Assembly (NCBI RefSeq): GCF_000734895.2
Contig: NZ_CP011382.1
Coordinates: 2,396,700 to 2,460,699, forward strand
DNA: 64,000 nt
Direction: 5' to 3'
Source: Calothrix sp. 336/3
GTDB taxonomy: Bacteria; Cyanobacteriota; Cyanobacteriia; Cyanobacteriales; Nostocaceae
The notes beneath the pieces are model-generated. The model was not told where the DNA came from. It saw only the letters and a list, made by a program, of their open reading frames with translations, and did no database searches. A program made the position numbers and the translations under genes. This document shows, piece after piece, positions 62,184-64,000 of the stretch; the first letter of the stretch is position 1, and each line of letters begins with the position of its first letter.

Positions 62184-64000
62184 CTTACTTGCGATTTACC
62201 TTTGCGATTGAGTTTTGCCAAGAACTTATCTAGACTTTTTTGACTTAAATCTAGTTCGGGAAAATCAGAAGGGGTATAATTTTTTTCTTGAGTAGATTGG
62301 CAATGAGTAATAATGTTTGTTAAAGCTTTAACAAACACTTGGGCTAAATTTTCGATAGTGGAATAACGATGGATATTTTCGCTAAATGTCCAATCAAATT
62401 GCAGTTGATTATTAACTACTAAGCCGTTGATTTCTAGTAAGCTACTTCTTTTGTTGTGAGGACTGCTCATTAATCCGCTTGAGTTCTGCACAAATCGAAA
62501 TAGCGATGAGTGAGAAAATGTCTGGTCAAATTGTCCTAGATAATTGAAGACTACTTCCGGTTCTGGACAGTTTTGTAATCCATTATCTTGAGTCAAATAA
62601 CGCAGAATACCATAACCAATTCCGCGATGAGGAATAGCTCTTAGTTGCTCTTTAATTGTTTTTAATTCTTCCCCAGGATGAGATGCTTTTCCTAAGTCCA
62701 AAAGTACGGGGAAGATAGATGTAAACCAGCCGACGGTACGCGATAAATCTAAATCCTCAGAAATTTCTTCTCGTCCATGACTTTCTAGTGCTACTAATAA
62801 AGAACGTGTACCTGTCCATTGAGAAAAAGATTGTACCAACGCGGTGAGTAACACATCATTGATTTGGGTATTATAAGTTTGTGGTACTTCTTGGAGTAAG
62901 GCTTGGGTTTGTTCTATACTCAGAGCGATCGCAATCTTTTTCTCAGACGCTACAATATTCTCACCATCAACAAAATCCACTGCTAATCTCTGTTCTTGCC
63001 ACTGAGTTAACCAATAATCTCTCTCTTTTTGCAGGTTAACAGATTGGGCATACTCATACAGATGTTCTGACCAAGATTTAAAAGAAGTCGTTTTCGCTGG
63101 TAACTGTACTTTTTTGCCTTGGTTTAACTGTTGATAGGCTGTTTGCAAATCTTCTAGGAAAACTCGCCAAGACACTGTATCCACAACTAAATGATGGATG
63201 ATGAGTAGCAGGCGTTGTGGCTGCTGTATGCCAAAATTGTACACAGCAAATCTGGTTAGTGTTCCCACTGATAAGTCAAGACCAGTTTGTAATTCTGCCG
63301 CAGATGTCTGAAAAGCTTGTTCTTGTTCTGTCTTTGTCAGTTCTGAATAGTCAAAACGCTGCAACGATACAGGTGTATGAATATCAACTAGAACCTGCTG
63401 CCAACCCAAGTCTGTTTTCTCAAAGCACGAACGCAAAGCATCGTGATGTAATAGTAACTGCTGTAATGCCTGCTCTAATAAGTCTATATCAAGAGCTTGT
63501 GGCATTTCCAGCACAAACGTCTGGTTCCAGTGGTGCGGTTCAACTAAAGACTGTGCAGAAAACCAATGCTGAATAGCTGTTAAGGATACTGCACCTGTAA
63601 CTAGTCCTTGTTCAATCTGGATTGCTGGTTTTAAAACTGCTGCATTTGCTAAATCAGCAATGGTTTGATGCTGAAATAATTGTTTAGTTGTTAACTTTAA
63701 ATTAGCTTGGTTAGCTTTAGCAATAATTTGAATAGCAATAATTGAATCGCCGCCTAACTCAAAGAAATTATCTCGGATACCAACTGGGTGAACACCTAGA
63801 ACCTCTGACCAAATTTGCGCTAGTTGTAATTCTACACTGTTGCGTGGTGGGACAAAGTTTGTTTCTTGTGTGAGACTAGATGTATCTGGCGCAGGTAAAG
63901 CGCGGCGATTAATTTTACCGTTAGGGGTGAGAGGTAATGTTTCCAGGTTCACAAAAGCACCTGGAACCATAAAATCGGGTAATTTCTCTTTTAAAAAACG
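62180..64000 (-). CDS. NRPS, C-terminal part: (A)-T-E, partial at right edge
   Basis: The frame is open to the right edge (RFLKEKLPDF precedes the ATG at 63970), so this is the C-terminus of a larger NRPS. Visible domains: the end of an A domain (TPNGKINRRALPAP), a T domain with DNFFELGGDSIIAIQ, and a complete epimerisation domain with HHLVVDTVSW, ISEDLDLSRTVGWFTSIFPV, RGIGYGILRYL and PEVVFNYLGQFD. It should load an amino acid, convert it to the D-form and pass it to the next protein. The substrate code lies outside the window. Confidence 0.95.
   Translation of the reverse strand, partial: RFLKEKLPDFMVPGAFVNLETLPLTPNGKINRRALPAPDTSSLTQETNFVPPRNSVELQLAQIWSEVLGVHPVGIRDNFFELGGDSIIAIQIIAKANQANLKLTTKQLFQHQTIADLANAAVLKPAIQIEQGLVTGAVSLTAIQHWFSAQSLVEPHHWNQTFVLEMPQALDIDLLEQALQQLLLHHDALRSCFEKTDLGWQQVLVDIHTPVSLQRFDYSELTKTEQEQAFQTSAAELQTGLDLSVGTLTRFAVYNFGIQQPQRLLLIIHHLVVDTVSWRVFLEDLQTAYQQLNQGKKVQLPAKTTSFKSWSEHLYEYAQSVNLQKERDYWLTQWQEQRLAVDFVDGENIVASEKKIAIALSIEQTQALLQEVPQTYNTQINDVLLTALVQSFSQWTGTRSLLVALESHGREEISEDLDLSRTVGWFTSIFPVLLDLGKASHPGEELKTIKEQLRAIPHRGIGYGILRYLTQDNGLQNCPEPEVVFNYLGQFDQTFSHSSLFRFVQNSSGLMSSPHNKRSSLLEINGLVVNNQLQFDWTFSENIHRYSTIENLAQVFVKALTNIITHCQSTQEKNYTPSDFPELDLSQKSLDKFLAKLNRKGKSQVR

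Overview
The window looks like a filamentous, Nostocales-type cyanobacterium. The palindrome GCGATCGC (HIP1) recurs throughout, heptamer arrays (attacga)n and CGCAGAG-type intergenic repeats are present, and several genes are typically cyanobacterial: a helical carotenoid protein, CYP110-like P450s and a contractile-injection locus of the cyanobacterial type. It splits into three regions.

Region A (1-22951, all on the minus strand) is an extracellular-type contractile injection system (CIS). In transcription order it holds an AAA+ ATPase, then after a 666-bp gap a DUF4255 cap protein, an unassigned 432-aa protein with a carbohydrate-binding-like motif, the sheath, two tube proteins, a 58-aa DUF5908-type protein, a LysM tube/spike adaptor, a VgrG spike, a PAAR tip, a gp25-like baseplate protein, a baseplate-J-like protein, a small single-pass membrane protein, a second large baseplate protein, and a very large protein that leaves the left edge. 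That last protein ends, within the window, in exact 87-residue Ig-like repeats. No recognisable tail fibre, toxin or tape-measure gene is inside the window. The membrane protein among the baseplate genes fits a membrane-anchored machine like the thylakoid-anchored CIS described in multicellular cyanobacteria.

Region B (about 23.3-37.1 kb) is accessory DNA. It has small membrane and secreted hypothetical proteins, a minus-strand run of five hypothetical genes that includes two paralogous SMI1/KNR4 (SUKH) proteins of the kind that act as toxin immunity proteins, a plus-strand endonuclease/exonuclease/phosphatase-family protein, a helical carotenoid protein, two small acidic proteins, and many short dispersed repeats. 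One repeat pair is an inverted ~129-bp copy flanking the carotenoid gene.

Region C (37.2 kb to the right edge, all minus strand) is most of a hybrid NRPS/PKS biosynthetic cluster that continues beyond 64000. In transcription order: an NRPS ending in (A)-T-E; a free-standing condensation protein whose catalytic second His is Met; a JmjC/cupin_8-like oxygenase; an EctB-like diaminobutyrate aminotransferase; an NRPS of half-C-A-T-C-A-T; a PanP-like aspartate/diaminobutyrate decarboxylase; a KS-AT-ACP protein; a C-A-T-TE protein whose thioesterase nucleophile is Cys; two tandem P450s; a MATE exporter; an SDR; and a methyltransferase. Two adenylation domains carry near-perfect beta-alanine codes and a PanP-like enzyme sits between them, so the cluster appears to make its own beta-alanine. 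The aminotransferase plus an Orn/Dab-like code in the first A domain suggests 2,4-diaminobutyrate as another building block. The inferred backbone is D-amino acid, then diaminobutyrate, beta-alanine, malonate (beta-keto kept) and beta-alanine, followed by oxidation and possibly methylation. I do not recognise this as a known pathway.

All motif readings were made by eye. No database search or alignment was run.
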